Shown: one piece after another, positions 27,195 through 35,437 of the stretch
Position numbering within the stretch: position 1 is the first letter of the stretch
Layout: the number at the start of each line of letters is the position of its first letter
DNA from: Candidatus Omnitrophota bacterium
Lineage (GTDB): Bacteria; Omnitrophota; Omnitrophia; Omnitrophales; JACQQS01
Direction: 5' to 3'
Assembly: GCA_016206925.1 (NCBI GenBank)
Contig: JACQQS010000030.1
Location: 1 to 41,861 of the forward strand
Length of the DNA: 41,861 bases
Notes under the pieces: model-generated
Database searches by the model: none
Told to the model about the DNA's origin: nothing
What the model saw: only the letters and a program-made list of their open reading frames with translations
Position numbers and translations under genes: made by a program

Positions 27195-27771
27195 AACCGT
27201 TGCTCTGATTGTAGCTGTTTTGCTGGTGCTTGTACTGGGAGCAGCTCTTTTCGCCGTACAAACGCGTTTTCAACGCGAATTGTCGGGTCTCCAACAGCTC
27301 CTTGAAAAACAGGAGGGCAATCTGGGTATATTGCGCGCGGATAATGCCTACCTGAAATCACAGACGACCGAGATCAGCGTTCTCGAGGAAGAATTGGCCG
27401 GCAAGCGTACCGAGATCGATGCGCTCAAGAAAAAGGGTGAGGAACAGCAGGAAATGATCCTGTCGCTGGAGGAGCGGTTGAATGAGCTTGGCGTGCTCAG
27501 GGAGCAACTTGACCGGTTGGAGGCGGAGAACGAGCGCCTCCGGCTGGAGGCCGGAAAGAAAGCGCTTGAAGGATTGGGCGCTAAATCAACGGAAGTTCCT
27601 TTTGACAAGGCTCCTGCCGGAGAAACGGGCGAATCCGTTACTGGAGAAGCGGGCACTGGGGGCGGAAGCGGCGAGGGAGATGAATGGTCTCAGACGGATG
27701 AGAGCGGCGATGAATTACTTGAATTTCCGGATATGCCCAACGATCAAGAGGAAAGCGGAACGCCCCCATGA
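27187..27771 (+). CDS. Membrane-anchored coiled-coil protein of unknown function
   Basis: I do not recognise this 194-residue protein. An N-terminal hydrophobic segment (about 4-26) is followed by a long heptad-like helix rich in Leu, Glu and Arg (about 28-125), then a low-complexity acidic Gly/Ser/Glu tail (about 145-194). The layout suggests a type II membrane protein with a periplasmic coiled coil, a common scaffold design. It starts 8 nt inside metG and lies before tatD, so it is translationally coupled to both. A role in envelope organisation is possible but unproved. Confidence 0.75.
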   Translation: MGKTVALIVAVLLVLVLGAALFAVQTRFQRELSGLQQLLEKQEGNLGILRADNAYLKSQTTEISVLEEELAGKRTEIDALKKKGEEQQEMILSLEERLNELGVLREQLDRLEAENERLRLEAGKKALEGLGAKSTEVPFDKAPAGETGESVTGEAGTGGGSGEGDEWSQTDESGDELLEFPDMPNDQEESGTPP

Positions 27772-27795
27772 CCGGGCGGAGGTGATCGAATCAAA

Positions 27796-28569
27796 ATGAC
27801 TCTGGTCGATACGCATGTCCATTTTCATTTTCCGGATTTCGATGCGGATAGGCACGAAACAATTGAGCGCGCAAGGCAGGCGGGCATCACCCGCTTTATC
27901 AATGTGGGAACAAATCTTGAAACTTCAGTTGCCTCACTTCATTTAGCGGAAGAGGAAAAAGGATTTTCCGCTGGCGCGGGTTTTCATCCGCATGACGCCG
28001 CCCGCTTTTCGGAAGTAGACCTGCCGCAATGGGAAAATCTGGCGCGCCATCAGAAAATAGTTGCCATCGGCGAGGTGGGTCTGGATTACTTTCGTAATCT
28101 CTCTCCGCACCCGGCGCAGGAGCTTGTTTTCAGGCACGCATGCCGTATTGCGCGTGCGGTTGATAAGCCTTTGATTCTGCATGTCCGGGATGCGTTCCCG
28201 GATATCTTTCGCGTGCTCTCCGAAGAATTTCAGAAGGGCTGGAAGGGTGTCTTTCATTGCTTTAGCGGGGACGTTCCGGCCATGAAACAGGCCGTCGCAT
28301 TTGGTTTCCATATTTCCTTTTCAGCTATTCTGACATACAAACGAAACGATGAACTGAGACTTGCGGCAAGGGAAGTGCCTTCCGATCGAATACTGCTTGA
28401 AACAGATGCTCCTTTCCTCCCGCCCCAGTCGCAAAGAGGCAAGCGCAATGAGTCCGCATTCATGCTGGAAACCGCTCGCTGCCTGGCTGAGGTCAGGGGC
28501 GTAACACCGGAAGATATTGCCTGTCTGACGACCGAAAATGCGGCAAATTTGTTCGGTTTAGCTGAGTAA
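27796..28569 (+). CDS. tatD: TatD-family metal-dependent hydrolase / DNase
   Basis: The family comprises metal-dependent nucleases with 3'-5' exonuclease activity. The 257 residues show DTHVHF (metal ligands His7 and His9), GEVGLDYF (Glu93), ILHVRDA, FHCFSGD and LLETDAPFLPP (Asp about 206), the full TatD ligand set, and end with the usual NAANLFGL. GGAGGTGAT lies about 9 nt before the ATG at 27796. In Bacillus and relatives a tatD gene also follows the metS/metG gene, so the neighbourhood is conserved. Confidence 0.94.
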   Translation: MTLVDTHVHFHFPDFDADRHETIERARQAGITRFINVGTNLETSVASLHLAEEEKGFSAGAGFHPHDAARFSEVDLPQWENLARHQKIVAIGEVGLDYFRNLSPHPAQELVFRHACRIARAVDKPLILHVRDAFPDIFRVLSEEFQKGWKGVFHCFSGDVPAMKQAVAFGFHISFSAILTYKRNDELRLAAREVPSDRILLETDAPFLPPQSQRGKRNESAFMLETARCLAEVRGVTPEDIACLTTENAANLFGLAE

Positions 28570-28571
28570 TC

Positions 28572-29648
28572 ATGTTGAAAATCCGCCCATTTCTTTTCCG
28601 GGAAGCGAAATATATCGCCCTTTTCCTCTTGACGCTCATCATTTATTTTTTCTTTTTCTTCGGGACCGGGGAAGACAGAGCTGAAGAAAAATTGGAGAGG
28701 GACAAAGGCATCGCCACCGTCCGCGAGGCAGAACAAAAGATTCAGGAGCGGGCTCGGGATGAGGAATACTGGAATTCAGCTTTAGAGCAGAAGCCCTGGC
28801 TCGGATATGTCATTGCCGCCAGCTCGGCTTTTTTAATGTCCGCCGTTTCGTACGGCCTGGTTTTAAACGTCATTTGGCTGGTTTTTCTTGTGAGGCGAAG
28901 AAGATTGATACCGCCGTTTTTAAATATTGAAAGCCCGCCGTTTTCATTTACAGATATATTTCGCGTTTCCATCCTTCTCTTAAGCATATCGATTGTTTCC
29001 GGCATCTTCATCAATCTCATATGGTTTGTTTTTGGAGCGCAAGCCAGTGAGAATCTCATGGTTTTGTTGCACACCGTTCTTACGGATCTGGCTGTCGTGT
29101 GCTGTGTCATCTATTTTGCGAAATCCATTCACGGTGCCGGTCTGCGCACGGTGGGTTTGACGATGGACAGATGGAAAAAGGATGTCTTTGTGGGGTTTTC
29201 CGCGTACTGCGCGGTGCTTCCTGTTTTTTTGGCGCTGCTCGCGGTTCTAATAGCAGGATCGCATTGGATCGGTTATGAACCGCCTCCCCATCCCCTCGTT
29301 GAAATTCTGGTCGAAGAGGAAAAGAAAACTTCGCTGGCGGTATTTTCGGTGGCGCTTGGATGTTTCATCGGGCCCGTCGTGGAGGAGATATTTTTCCGCG
29401 GCTTTTGTTATCCTATATTGAGAAAGTACTGGGGAACTATTGCGGCCGCGCTGGTTTCCTCAGCCGTGTTCGCGGCGGTGCATAATTCCGGATTCGCATT
29501 TATTCCCGTGTTTGTTTTGGGCCTGGCGCTTGCCTATTTATATGAAAGCCGCGGGACGCTGGTTCCTTGTTTTACGATGCATATCGTTCATAATTCGCTT
29601 TTTCTGGCATACTTTTTCATTTTGAAAAGCATGTTCCTGGTGAACTGA
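28572..29648 (+). CDS. CPBP-family intramembrane glutamic protease
   Basis: The 358-residue membrane protein has about eight hydrophobic segments and the CPBP (Abi/Rce1-like) motifs: EEIFFRGF with Glu271, Glu272 and Arg276, then AAVHNS (His304) and MHIVHN (His340, Asn341). These are the expected catalytic residues. The N-terminal part (1-85) with one membrane segment and a charged helix is an extra region. The substrate is unknown; family members process peptides or prenylated proteins. It follows tatD by 2 nt and sits beside a second intramembrane protease. Confidence 0.88.
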   Translation: MLKIRPFLFREAKYIALFLLTLIIYFFFFFGTGEDRAEEKLERDKGIATVREAEQKIQERARDEEYWNSALEQKPWLGYVIAASSAFLMSAVSYGLVLNVIWLVFLVRRRRLIPPFLNIESPPFSFTDIFRVSILLLSISIVSGIFINLIWFVFGAQASENLMVLLHTVLTDLAVVCCVIYFAKSIHGAGLRTVGLTMDRWKKDVFVGFSAYCAVLPVFLALLAVLIAGSHWIGYEPPPHPLVEILVEEEKKTSLAVFSVALGCFIGPVVEEIFFRGFCYPILRKYWGTIAAALVSSAVFAAVHNSGFAFIPVFVLGLALAYLYESRGTLVPCFTMHIVHNSLFLAYFFILKSMFLVN

Positions 29649-29650
29649 TT

Positions 29651-30253
29651 ATGTGGATGTGGATTCTGGGTTTTGCCGTGTTTCTGGTTTCGGTTACCGT
29701 TCACGAGGTTGCACATGGCTTCACGGCCGTTTGCCTTGGAGATGATACTGCATTGCGTAAAGGCAGAATCAGCTTGAATCCGTTGAAGCATATCGACTTG
29801 TTTTGGACTATTCTTCTGCCCTTAACTCTTTTTCTTACAACCGGAGGGAAGTTTGTCATCGGGCAGGCCAAGCCGGTTCCGGTTAATTTCGCGAAACTCC
29901 GCCCCTACCGGGCCGGAATGATTGGCGTGGCGCTTGCCGGCCCGGGCATGAATTTCTTGGCGGCGTATCTCTTTTCGGTTCTCTACCACCGGACTGCTTG
30001 GACGATCTTTCTTATTCTGGGCGTCTACTTGAATCTGGCTTTGGGTGTGTTTAACCTTTTACCCATCCCTCCGCTTGATGGCTCCAGGGTGGTGAGCGGG
30101 ATTCTTCCGAAGAAATGGGCGAGGCGGTATGCCTATCTTGAGCCCTATGGTTTTATGATTGTAATCGCTTTCCTTTACTTTGGGCTGCTGAGAAACGCAG
30201 TGATCCCCGGTATAAACTTATTTTGCCGAATTTACGGTGTTCCCTCTGTATAG
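29651..30253 (+). CDS. M50-family site-2-protease-like membrane metalloprotease
   Basis: This 200-residue protein has the zinc motif HEVAH (His18, Glu19, His22) in its first membrane segment and NLLPIPPLDGSRV (Asn135, Asp143) as the third metal-binding motif. It contains four to five hydrophobic segments and no PDZ domain, which fits the compact M50B (YwhC/Rip3-like) type. The substrate is unknown. It starts 2 nt after the CPBP gene, so the two intramembrane proteases are probably co-expressed. Translation start: ATG at 29651. Confidence 0.9.
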   Translation: MWMWILGFAVFLVSVTVHEVAHGFTAVCLGDDTALRKGRISLNPLKHIDLFWTILLPLTLFLTTGGKFVIGQAKPVPVNFAKLRPYRAGMIGVALAGPGMNFLAAYLFSVLYHRTAWTIFLILGVYLNLALGVFNLLPIPPLDGSRVVSGILPKKWARRYAYLEPYGFMIVIAFLYFGLLRNAVIPGINLFCRIYGVPSV

Positions 30254-30284
30254 TTCCGGTTCCTGTGAATTTCCATAGAGACGC

Positions 30285-31232
30285 ATGAAGACATTAAAGA
30301 GTCTAGGAGAATTTGGGTTTATCAAAGAAATTCGGCGATGGCCGCGTTCCGGCCGGAAAGCATTGGTAGGAATAGGTGATGACACCGCGGTATTCTCATT
30401 ACCGCGCGGTCCGTTGATTTGTTTCACCACTGACACTTTGGTGGAGGGAGTCCATTTTGAACGCTCGGCTCTTCCCCGGCGGGTCGGCTGGAAGTCCATG
30501 GCTGTTAATCTGAGCGATGTAGCCGCAGTCGGCGGAATTCCGAAATATGCCGTAGCAAGCATCACCATTCCGAAATGGGTGAATTGGCCTTATCTAAAGA
30601 GTTTTTATAGCGGTGCTTTGGATTGTGCCGGGCGGTTTGGGGTTGAGCTGGTCGGCGGCGATACCGTAAAGGGGCGCGAGCTTTCCATAACCATTAGTCT
30701 CGTGGGCATTGTAGAAAAAGGAGAGTTGACGCTCCGCCGCGGAGCAAAATCTGGGGATAGCTTGTACGTGACCGGATATTTAGGGGGATCTTTGGCCGGC
30801 CGGCATTTGACTTTTTCGCCCCGTTTGCCCGAAAGCCGTTTTTTGGTTAAGCATATCCGCCCGACTGCCATGATGGATGTTTCTGACGGCCTTATTCAAG
30901 ATCTGGGGCATATTTTGGAGGAATCTCGAAGCGGCGCGGAAATTTGGCTGGATAAGATTCCTGTCAGTCGGGCGGCGAGGAAACTTTCGGCAGGCGATCG
31001 CAATGCAGCACTGTCGTCCGCTTGTCAGGACGGAGAAGACTTCGAACTTTTGTTTACCGTTTCTCCGCGGAAAGCTCCGGTACTTGAGAAAATGTGGCCA
31101 AGGCGGTTCGCTGTGCGATTGACGAAAATAGGCCGGATGACAGCCGCTTTCAGAGGAATTATTTATACCGACAAAGGTATCAGGATCGCAAGACCGAATT
31201 GGCTTAATAAGGAAGGTTACAGGCATTTCTGA
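30285..31232 (+). CDS. thiL: Thiamine-monophosphate kinase
   Basis: ThiL phosphorylates thiamine monophosphate to the active diphosphate. The 315 residues show GIGDDTAVF (Asp32 and Asp33), TDTLVEGVHF, NLSDVAAVGG and VGGDTVKG, all Mg-ATP or substrate-binding motifs of the PurM/ThiL fold, and MMDVSDGLIQDL near 195. ATG at 30285 gives the normal N-terminus, although the ribosome binding site is weak. No other thiamine genes are nearby. The next gene, tsaE, begins 10 nt after its stop. Confidence 0.94.
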   Translation: MKTLKSLGEFGFIKEIRRWPRSGRKALVGIGDDTAVFSLPRGPLICFTTDTLVEGVHFERSALPRRVGWKSMAVNLSDVAAVGGIPKYAVASITIPKWVNWPYLKSFYSGALDCAGRFGVELVGGDTVKGRELSITISLVGIVEKGELTLRRGAKSGDSLYVTGYLGGSLAGRHLTFSPRLPESRFLVKHIRPTAMMDVSDGLIQDLGHILEESRSGAEIWLDKIPVSRAARKLSAGDRNAALSSACQDGEDFELLFTVSPRKAPVLEKMWPRRFAVRLTKIGRMTAAFRGIIYTDKGIRIARPNWLNKEGYRHF

Positions 31233-31242
31233 AAAGGAAGAG

Positions 31243-31722
31243 ATGGCAAGAGAAAGCTTTGAGACAGAGACTAAATCGCCCGAAGAAACCATGGCCCTGG
31301 CAGCCTGCGTTGCCCGCTTTTTAAGACCGGGCGATCTGGTTACGCTAAAAGGCGGATTGGGAACGGGGAAAACCACGTTCGTCAAGGGCTTGGTAAAGGA
31401 ACTTTACGGCACCGGTGGCGATGAAGTGACCAGCCCTACTTTTGTTCTTATGCATGAATACCAGAGCGGACAGAAACTTATTTATCACATCGATGGCTAC
31501 CGGTTAAAGGACGCCGAAGGCGCCCGCGCTGCCGGTCTCGAGGAATTCCTTTATTCGGAAGCCATGAAGGTGATTGAATGGCCGGAACGCTTGGGCACGC
31601 TGGTTCCTGATCCTGCCGTTAGAGTCGAATTCAGTGTGAGCGGCGATGACAGGCGATGGGTGAGTTTCACAGGGGATCGCGATCTCATCGCTAAACTTAA
31701 GAGAGAGTTGGCATTGAAGTGA
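31243..31722 (+). CDS. tsaE: tRNA t6A synthesis ATPase TsaE
   Basis: TsaE supports the TsaB-TsaD complex that makes N6-threonylcarbamoyl-adenosine on tRNA. The 159 residues contain the P-loop GGLGTGKTT (37-45), SPTFVLMHEY and YHIDGYRL, then VIEWPERLG, all TsaE hallmarks. GGAAGAG precedes the ATG. The stop overlaps the GTG of tsaB (GTGA), so the two t6A genes are translationally coupled. tsaD and tsaC are not in the window. Confidence 0.95.
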   Translation: MARESFETETKSPEETMALAACVARFLRPGDLVTLKGGLGTGKTTFVKGLVKELYGTGGDEVTSPTFVLMHEYQSGQKLIYHIDGYRLKDAEGARAAGLEEFLYSEAMKVIEWPERLGTLVPDPAVRVEFSVSGDDRRWVSFTGDRDLIAKLKRELALK

Positions 31723-32456
31723 ACGGGCAGAGATTCAATTTAATTTTGGCTTTGGACAGTTCTTCGCGCCGTCTGTCGTTTGCCATTGGCGGAAAACTGC
31801 TGGGAGAAATTCCGCATGTCGAGACGGATAAAGATTTTAGGCATGCTGAAACCGTTGTGCTAAAGATCGATCAATTGCTCAAATCATCCGGCCTTGGCTT
31901 GGACAAGGTGGATTGTCTGGCTTGCGGCATGGGGCCGGGGTCTTTTACGGGTCTTAGAGTCGGTCTGGCGGCAGTCAAAGCCATGATGATGGCGCGGAAT
32001 CTGCCGTGTTATTCGATCTCGACACTTGATCTGATTGCGGAAAATGTCCGCGATATCAAGGGAGAGGAAATTTCCTCCGTACGCGTACTTGTGGATGCCC
32101 GCCAGTCGCGGTATTATACGGCCTTGTATAAATATGATGGCCATGTATTCGTTAAGGAAGGCTCGGACGAAATTCTTCAAATTGAAGGACTCATTTCCAG
32201 GATTAAAGGCCGAACGACTTTGCTCGGTGACGGAATTCCGTCGTTTCGCGCATCGGAGCTTGCGAAAGAATTGAAGTTTGGAATATTTTTTCCGGAATCA
32301 ACCTGGTATCCCCGGGCATCGGAAATCATCCGCTTGGTAATGGAAAATTCACCCATCTTAAAACAAGTAAACATTCGGAACATAGAGCCCGCCTATTTGC
32401 GGTCCACCGAACCTGAGCAGCGGCTTATGGAGATGGAGAAGAAGAGACATGCGTAA
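31719..32456 (+). CDS. tsaB: tRNA t6A synthesis protein TsaB
   Basis: TsaB is the non-catalytic partner of TsaD in t6A formation. The 245 residues carry the ASKHA-fold start LILALDSSSRRLSFAI and the family signature GMGPGSFTGLRVGLAAVKA. The GTG start at 31719 overlaps the tsaE stop. The C-terminus (NIEPAYLRSTEPEQRLM) resembles the usual TsaB end. It overlaps the alanine racemase gene by 8 nt. Confidence 0.94.
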   Translation: MNGQRFNLILALDSSSRRLSFAIGGKLLGEIPHVETDKDFRHAETVVLKIDQLLKSSGLGLDKVDCLACGMGPGSFTGLRVGLAAVKAMMMARNLPCYSISTLDLIAENVRDIKGEEISSVRVLVDARQSRYYTALYKYDGHVFVKEGSDEILQIEGLISRIKGRTTLLGDGIPSFRASELAKELKFGIFFPESTWYPRASEIIRLVMENSPILKQVNIRNIEPAYLRSTEPEQRLMEMEKKRHA

Positions 32457-33627
32457 ACCGGCGACGTCCGAAAGAGCCGAATCCCGCAGAACCTCGCCAT
32501 TAGCGGCCGACACGCCGTCTCTATGGGTTGAAATTGACCGCGAGAAACTTTTGAATAATCTCGGCATCGCCAAAAATTTGGCCGGTCCGGGGGTCGGGCT
32601 CATTGCTGTAGTTAAAGCAAATGCCTATGGGCATGGGCTTGAGATTGTGGCGTCGACGCTCGAGCCGCATGTGGATATGTTTGCGGTTACGAAGATACAA
32701 GAGGCCCTCCGTCTTCGCGAGCACGGCATCGAAACGCCCGTTCTTATTTTAGGGCCTGTGGCCGCAGGTGAGTTGAAGTCGGTGATTCGAATACGGTCGG
32801 TCATCACCATTTCCAGCCTGGAGGAAGCGAATCAATTGAATCAGGAAGCGGAAAAACTCAATCGGAACATATTTGTGCATGTAAAAATTGATACGGGAAT
32901 GGGCCGGCTCGGAATTTCATCCCGTGATGCGCTTGAACATGTTCTTAAAATAGCCGGTCTTTCACGTATCCGGATAACCGGCCTTTATACTCATTTTCCT
33001 TCTGCAGATGAACCCAAATCTCTACTCACGCAGAAACAGGTTAAACGATTTGGTGAATTAACCGGAGCATTGAAGCGGAAAAGAGTTGAATTGGGTTCCA
33101 CGCATCTTTCCAATTCATCTGCCCTCGTTTTATCGCATGCATGCGGCGGATCCATGGCTCGTCCAGGCATTATGCTTTACGGGGTTCTCCCGGGAAGCCT
33201 TTCCGGAAGCGCCGGCCGGCTGGGACTTAAACCTGTCTTGTCCTGGAAAGCAAAAGTTATCTTTGTGAAGGAATTGCTGAAGGGGGAAACGTGTGGTTAT
33301 GGCTGCGCTTACAAGGCTTCTCGAAGAATCCGAATAGCCTTGCTGCCCGTTGGCTACAGTCATGGCTACCCCTTTGCGCTTTCCTCGAAGGCGGAAGTTT
33401 TGATCAAGGGTAAGCGGTACCCTGTGGCGGGCCGCGTCAGTATGGATTTTCTGGCCTTAGCGATTGGCAAGGGTTCAAATATTGCCATCGGTGACACGGT
33501 AACCTTAATCGGAGGAGAAGGAAATGATGAGATAACGGTCACCGAAATTGCGGAGCGCGCAAGGACCGTACCGTATGAAATTATGACCGGCATTCATCCA
33601 TCCATACGCAGGAGATGTCGGCCGTGA
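32449..33627 (+). CDS. alr: Alanine racemase
   Basis: It makes D-alanine for peptidoglycan. The 392 residues have the PLP lysine (Lys56) in AVVKANAYGHG, the IDTGMGRLG motif, and the second catalytic base Tyr284 in CGYGCAY followed by IALLPVGYSHGYP. AGRVSMDFL is also typical. The N-terminus carries about 20 extra Ser/Arg-rich residues before the family's usual start, so a later start is conceivable, but the ATG at 32449 overlaps tsaB by 8 nt in the operon's usual way. Presence of alr argues for a peptidoglycan wall. Confidence 0.95.
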   Translation: MRKPATSERAESRRTSPLAADTPSLWVEIDREKLLNNLGIAKNLAGPGVGLIAVVKANAYGHGLEIVASTLEPHVDMFAVTKIQEALRLREHGIETPVLILGPVAAGELKSVIRIRSVITISSLEEANQLNQEAEKLNRNIFVHVKIDTGMGRLGISSRDALEHVLKIAGLSRIRITGLYTHFPSADEPKSLLTQKQVKRFGELTGALKRKRVELGSTHLSNSSALVLSHACGGSMARPGIMLYGVLPGSLSGSAGRLGLKPVLSWKAKVIFVKELLKGETCGYGCAYKASRRIRIALLPVGYSHGYPFALSSKAEVLIKGKRYPVAGRVSMDFLALAIGKGSNIAIGDTVTLIGGEGNDEITVTEIAERARTVPYEIMTGIHPSIRRRCRP

Positions 33628-34163
33628 AGCTAAGGATTCTCGAGTATGAAAGCGTTTCATCCACAAATGATGTGGCCATCAGCTTCGCCAAGCGCGGGGC
33701 AAAGGAAGGATTGGTGGTGTCGAGCAAGTATCAGGCGAACGGGAGGGGGAGTGGCCGCCGCCGCTGGTATTCACCCAAAGGAAAGAGCGTATTGGCGACT
33801 ATCCTATTGAAACCCGGCAGGGCGGCATTAAAGCTGAGTGATCTAACCCTTACAGCTTGTAAGGCGGTTTCGGATTTCCTGGCTGATTATGTAAGCGATG
33901 TCAGACTTAAGCTGCCTAATGATGTTCTCGTGTCAGACAAGAAGATTGCAGGCGTGTTGGTCGAAGGAGCCAGCAAAGGCAGGATGCTTGATTGGGCCTG
34001 TGTAGGAATAGGTGTGAATATACAAGCTAGGAAAGGTGAAATATACAGGGGTGGAACATCATTAATGATAGAAAACAATAGGAAATTATCGATACAATAT
34101 GCTTTAAGAAGTCTTATGCATAAATTTGTAGAAAAATATGAAAATAGACAAAATATCACATAG
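33615..34163 (+). CDS. birA: Biotin-[acetyl-CoA carboxylase] ligase, short form
   Basis: It should attach biotin to carboxylase carrier protein. The 182 residues contain SSTNDVA, the KLPND motif and KKIAGVLVEG (Lys110 equals E. coli Lys183), then GIGVNI. There is no N-terminal repressor domain, and little or no C-terminal SH3-like domain. The adenylate loop, canonically GRGRxGRxW, reads GRGSGRRRW (43-51), with Ser46 where E. coli has Arg118. Start may be ATG at 33615 or GTG at 33624 (overlapping the alr stop). The 3' end becomes strongly A+T-rich. Confidence 0.86.
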   Translation: MSAVKLRILEYESVSSTNDVAISFAKRGAKEGLVVSSKYQANGRGSGRRRWYSPKGKSVLATILLKPGRAALKLSDLTLTACKAVSDFLADYVSDVRLKLPNDVLVSDKKIAGVLVEGASKGRMLDWACVGIGVNIQARKGEIYRGGTSLMIENNRKLSIQYALRSLMHKFVEKYENRQNIT

Positions 34164-34184
34164 ATTTGCCTTAATTTATGTGAT
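34155..34184. promoter_or_regulatory. Inverted repeat ahead of coaX
   Basis: ATCACATA (34155-34162) and TATGTGAT (34177-34184) are perfect 8-bp arms with a 14-nt centre covering a possible -35 box. It may be an operator or a short transcript hairpin at the birA stop. Confidence 0.45.
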
Positions 34185-34194
34185 ACAATATTAT
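34166..34194 (+). promoter_or_regulatory. Internal promoter for coaX-pyrE
   Basis: TTGCCT (34166-34171), a 17-nt spacer and TATTAT (34189-34194) lie 14 nt before the coaX ATG in an A+T-rich gap, so initiation would be close to the start codon. The motif is moderate, and the inverted repeat overlaps its -35. Confidence 0.45.
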
Positions 34195-34208
34195 AAGTCA
34201 CTTTTGCT

Positions 34209-34979
34209 ATGTTATTAAGTAAGTCATTTATCGCTATGGATATAGGGAACAACAGCATTGACAACGCGGTGTTCAATAATGGCCGGCTTGTCTCAAGATT
34301 CAATGTTTATGCAAGTAATATCCCAATTTACAGTAAATATTTAGGATTTAGTGGTAAGGAATCATATAAAATTGCCATTATTTGTAGTGTTGTCCCAGAA
34401 TTATCGAAAAAAGTTAGTTTTGTACTAAAAAAAAGCGGCATCGAAAGTTTGAAACTTGGAGATATCGGATTTCGACCTCTTATCAAAGGATGTTACAAGG
34501 GATTAGGCGAGGATCGAGAGGTGGGACTTTGGTCGGCAAAGCAGTCCTATAAATGCCCCTTGACTGTTATTGATGCAGGGACGGCGATTACGATAGATGT
34601 AGCTAAGTCGGATGGAAGTTACGGCGGCGGTATCATTATTCCGGGGATTAAAATGTGGAGCGAGTCGTTGACTCAAGGGACCGCGCTTTTGCCGGAAGTA
34701 ATATGGAAAGCACGGAAGAAAGATCGTTCGCCTTTGCTTGGCAAAAGCACAAAGCAATGCATACTTGCCGGCATAGAGCATAGTCTGATAGGAATGATTG
34801 ATGCTACGTTGGATAATATACGCAGGTATTTGGTCAAGAAGCCGTTCGTTGTATTGACCGGCGGCGATTGTCACAGGGTGTCTCGGTTTTTACGGCATAA
34901 GCATATTGTCGATGACATGTTAATTCTGAGAGGGTTGCGGGATCTTTATTATCGATCACAAAAGCGGAGAGAGGCATGA
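34209..34979 (+). CDS. coaX: Type III pantothenate kinase
   Basis: CoaX makes phosphopantothenate, the first step to coenzyme A. The 256 residues match the ASKHA-fold type III family: MDIGNNS (10-16), GLGEDREVGLW (98-108, pantothenate-binding GxDR motif with Glu at x), DAGTAITID (122-130) and GGGIIIPGIKM. The first half is unusually A+T-rich compared with neighbours. The biotin ligase and type III PanK genes are often adjacent in other bacteria, supporting both calls. The stop overlaps the next gene as ATGA. Confidence 0.92.
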   Translation: MLLSKSFIAMDIGNNSIDNAVFNNGRLVSRFNVYASNIPIYSKYLGFSGKESYKIAIICSVVPELSKKVSFVLKKSGIESLKLGDIGFRPLIKGCYKGLGEDREVGLWSAKQSYKCPLTVIDAGTAITIDVAKSDGSYGGGIIIPGIKMWSESLTQGTALLPEVIWKARKKDRSPLLGKSTKQCILAGIEHSLIGMIDATLDNIRRYLVKKPFVVLTGGDCHRVSRFLRHKHIVDDMLILRGLRDLYYRSQKRREA

Positions 34980-35437
34980 AAAACCAGAGAAAAATCTCAA
35001 ATCTCCTCATACATCGCGCGCAGCGGGAAATCGGCATTCTCGTTGTCGTTGTTCTTTTGATAACCACTTTATTTCTGGCATTCCTGGTACACGTGACTCT
35101 TGAGCAAGCTGTGAACCAGGTTAGTTCGGAACAACTGGGAGGAGGTGCGTTGGAGACGCTCCTTGTGTTTAAACGATTGTTATTAGACCGCATGCTGATT
35201 TCGTTGGGTGCCGGTATTTTTATCATCGGGTTTGTATTGGTAAAAGCGCTGCATAAAGCTACGGGTCCGCTCGGGAGAATTGTTTCTACTCTTCACGCGT
35301 TGGGGGAGGGGGAGATTCCCAAGGAAATAGTGATACGCCAAGGCGACTACTATGTAGAGTTGGCCAGAGAGGTGAACCGGGTCATACAAGTTCTGCGGGT
35401 ACGGTCTAGTCAAAAAGAGTCAAGTGTGCGTAAATGA
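34976..35437 (+). CDS. Small two-helix membrane protein with HAMP-like segment
   Basis: I do not recognise a named family. The 153-residue protein has two hydrophobic segments (about 20-42 and 73-93) separated by about 30 residues. The second is followed by a HAMP-like helix pair (KATGPLGRIVSTLHALGEGE, then LAREVNRVIQVLRV). That resembles the membrane and HAMP part of a sensor without any kinase, cyclase or receptor output domain. It overlaps both coaX (ATGA) and pyrE (ATGA), so it is part of this operon. It could be a regulatory partner for another protein or a truncated sensor. Confidence 0.75.
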   Translation: MKNQRKISNLLIHRAQREIGILVVVVLLITTLFLAFLVHVTLEQAVNQVSSEQLGGGALETLLVFKRLLLDRMLISLGAGIFIIGFVLVKALHKATGPLGRIVSTLHALGEGEIPKEIVIRQGDYYVELAREVNRVIQVLRVRSSQKESSVRK

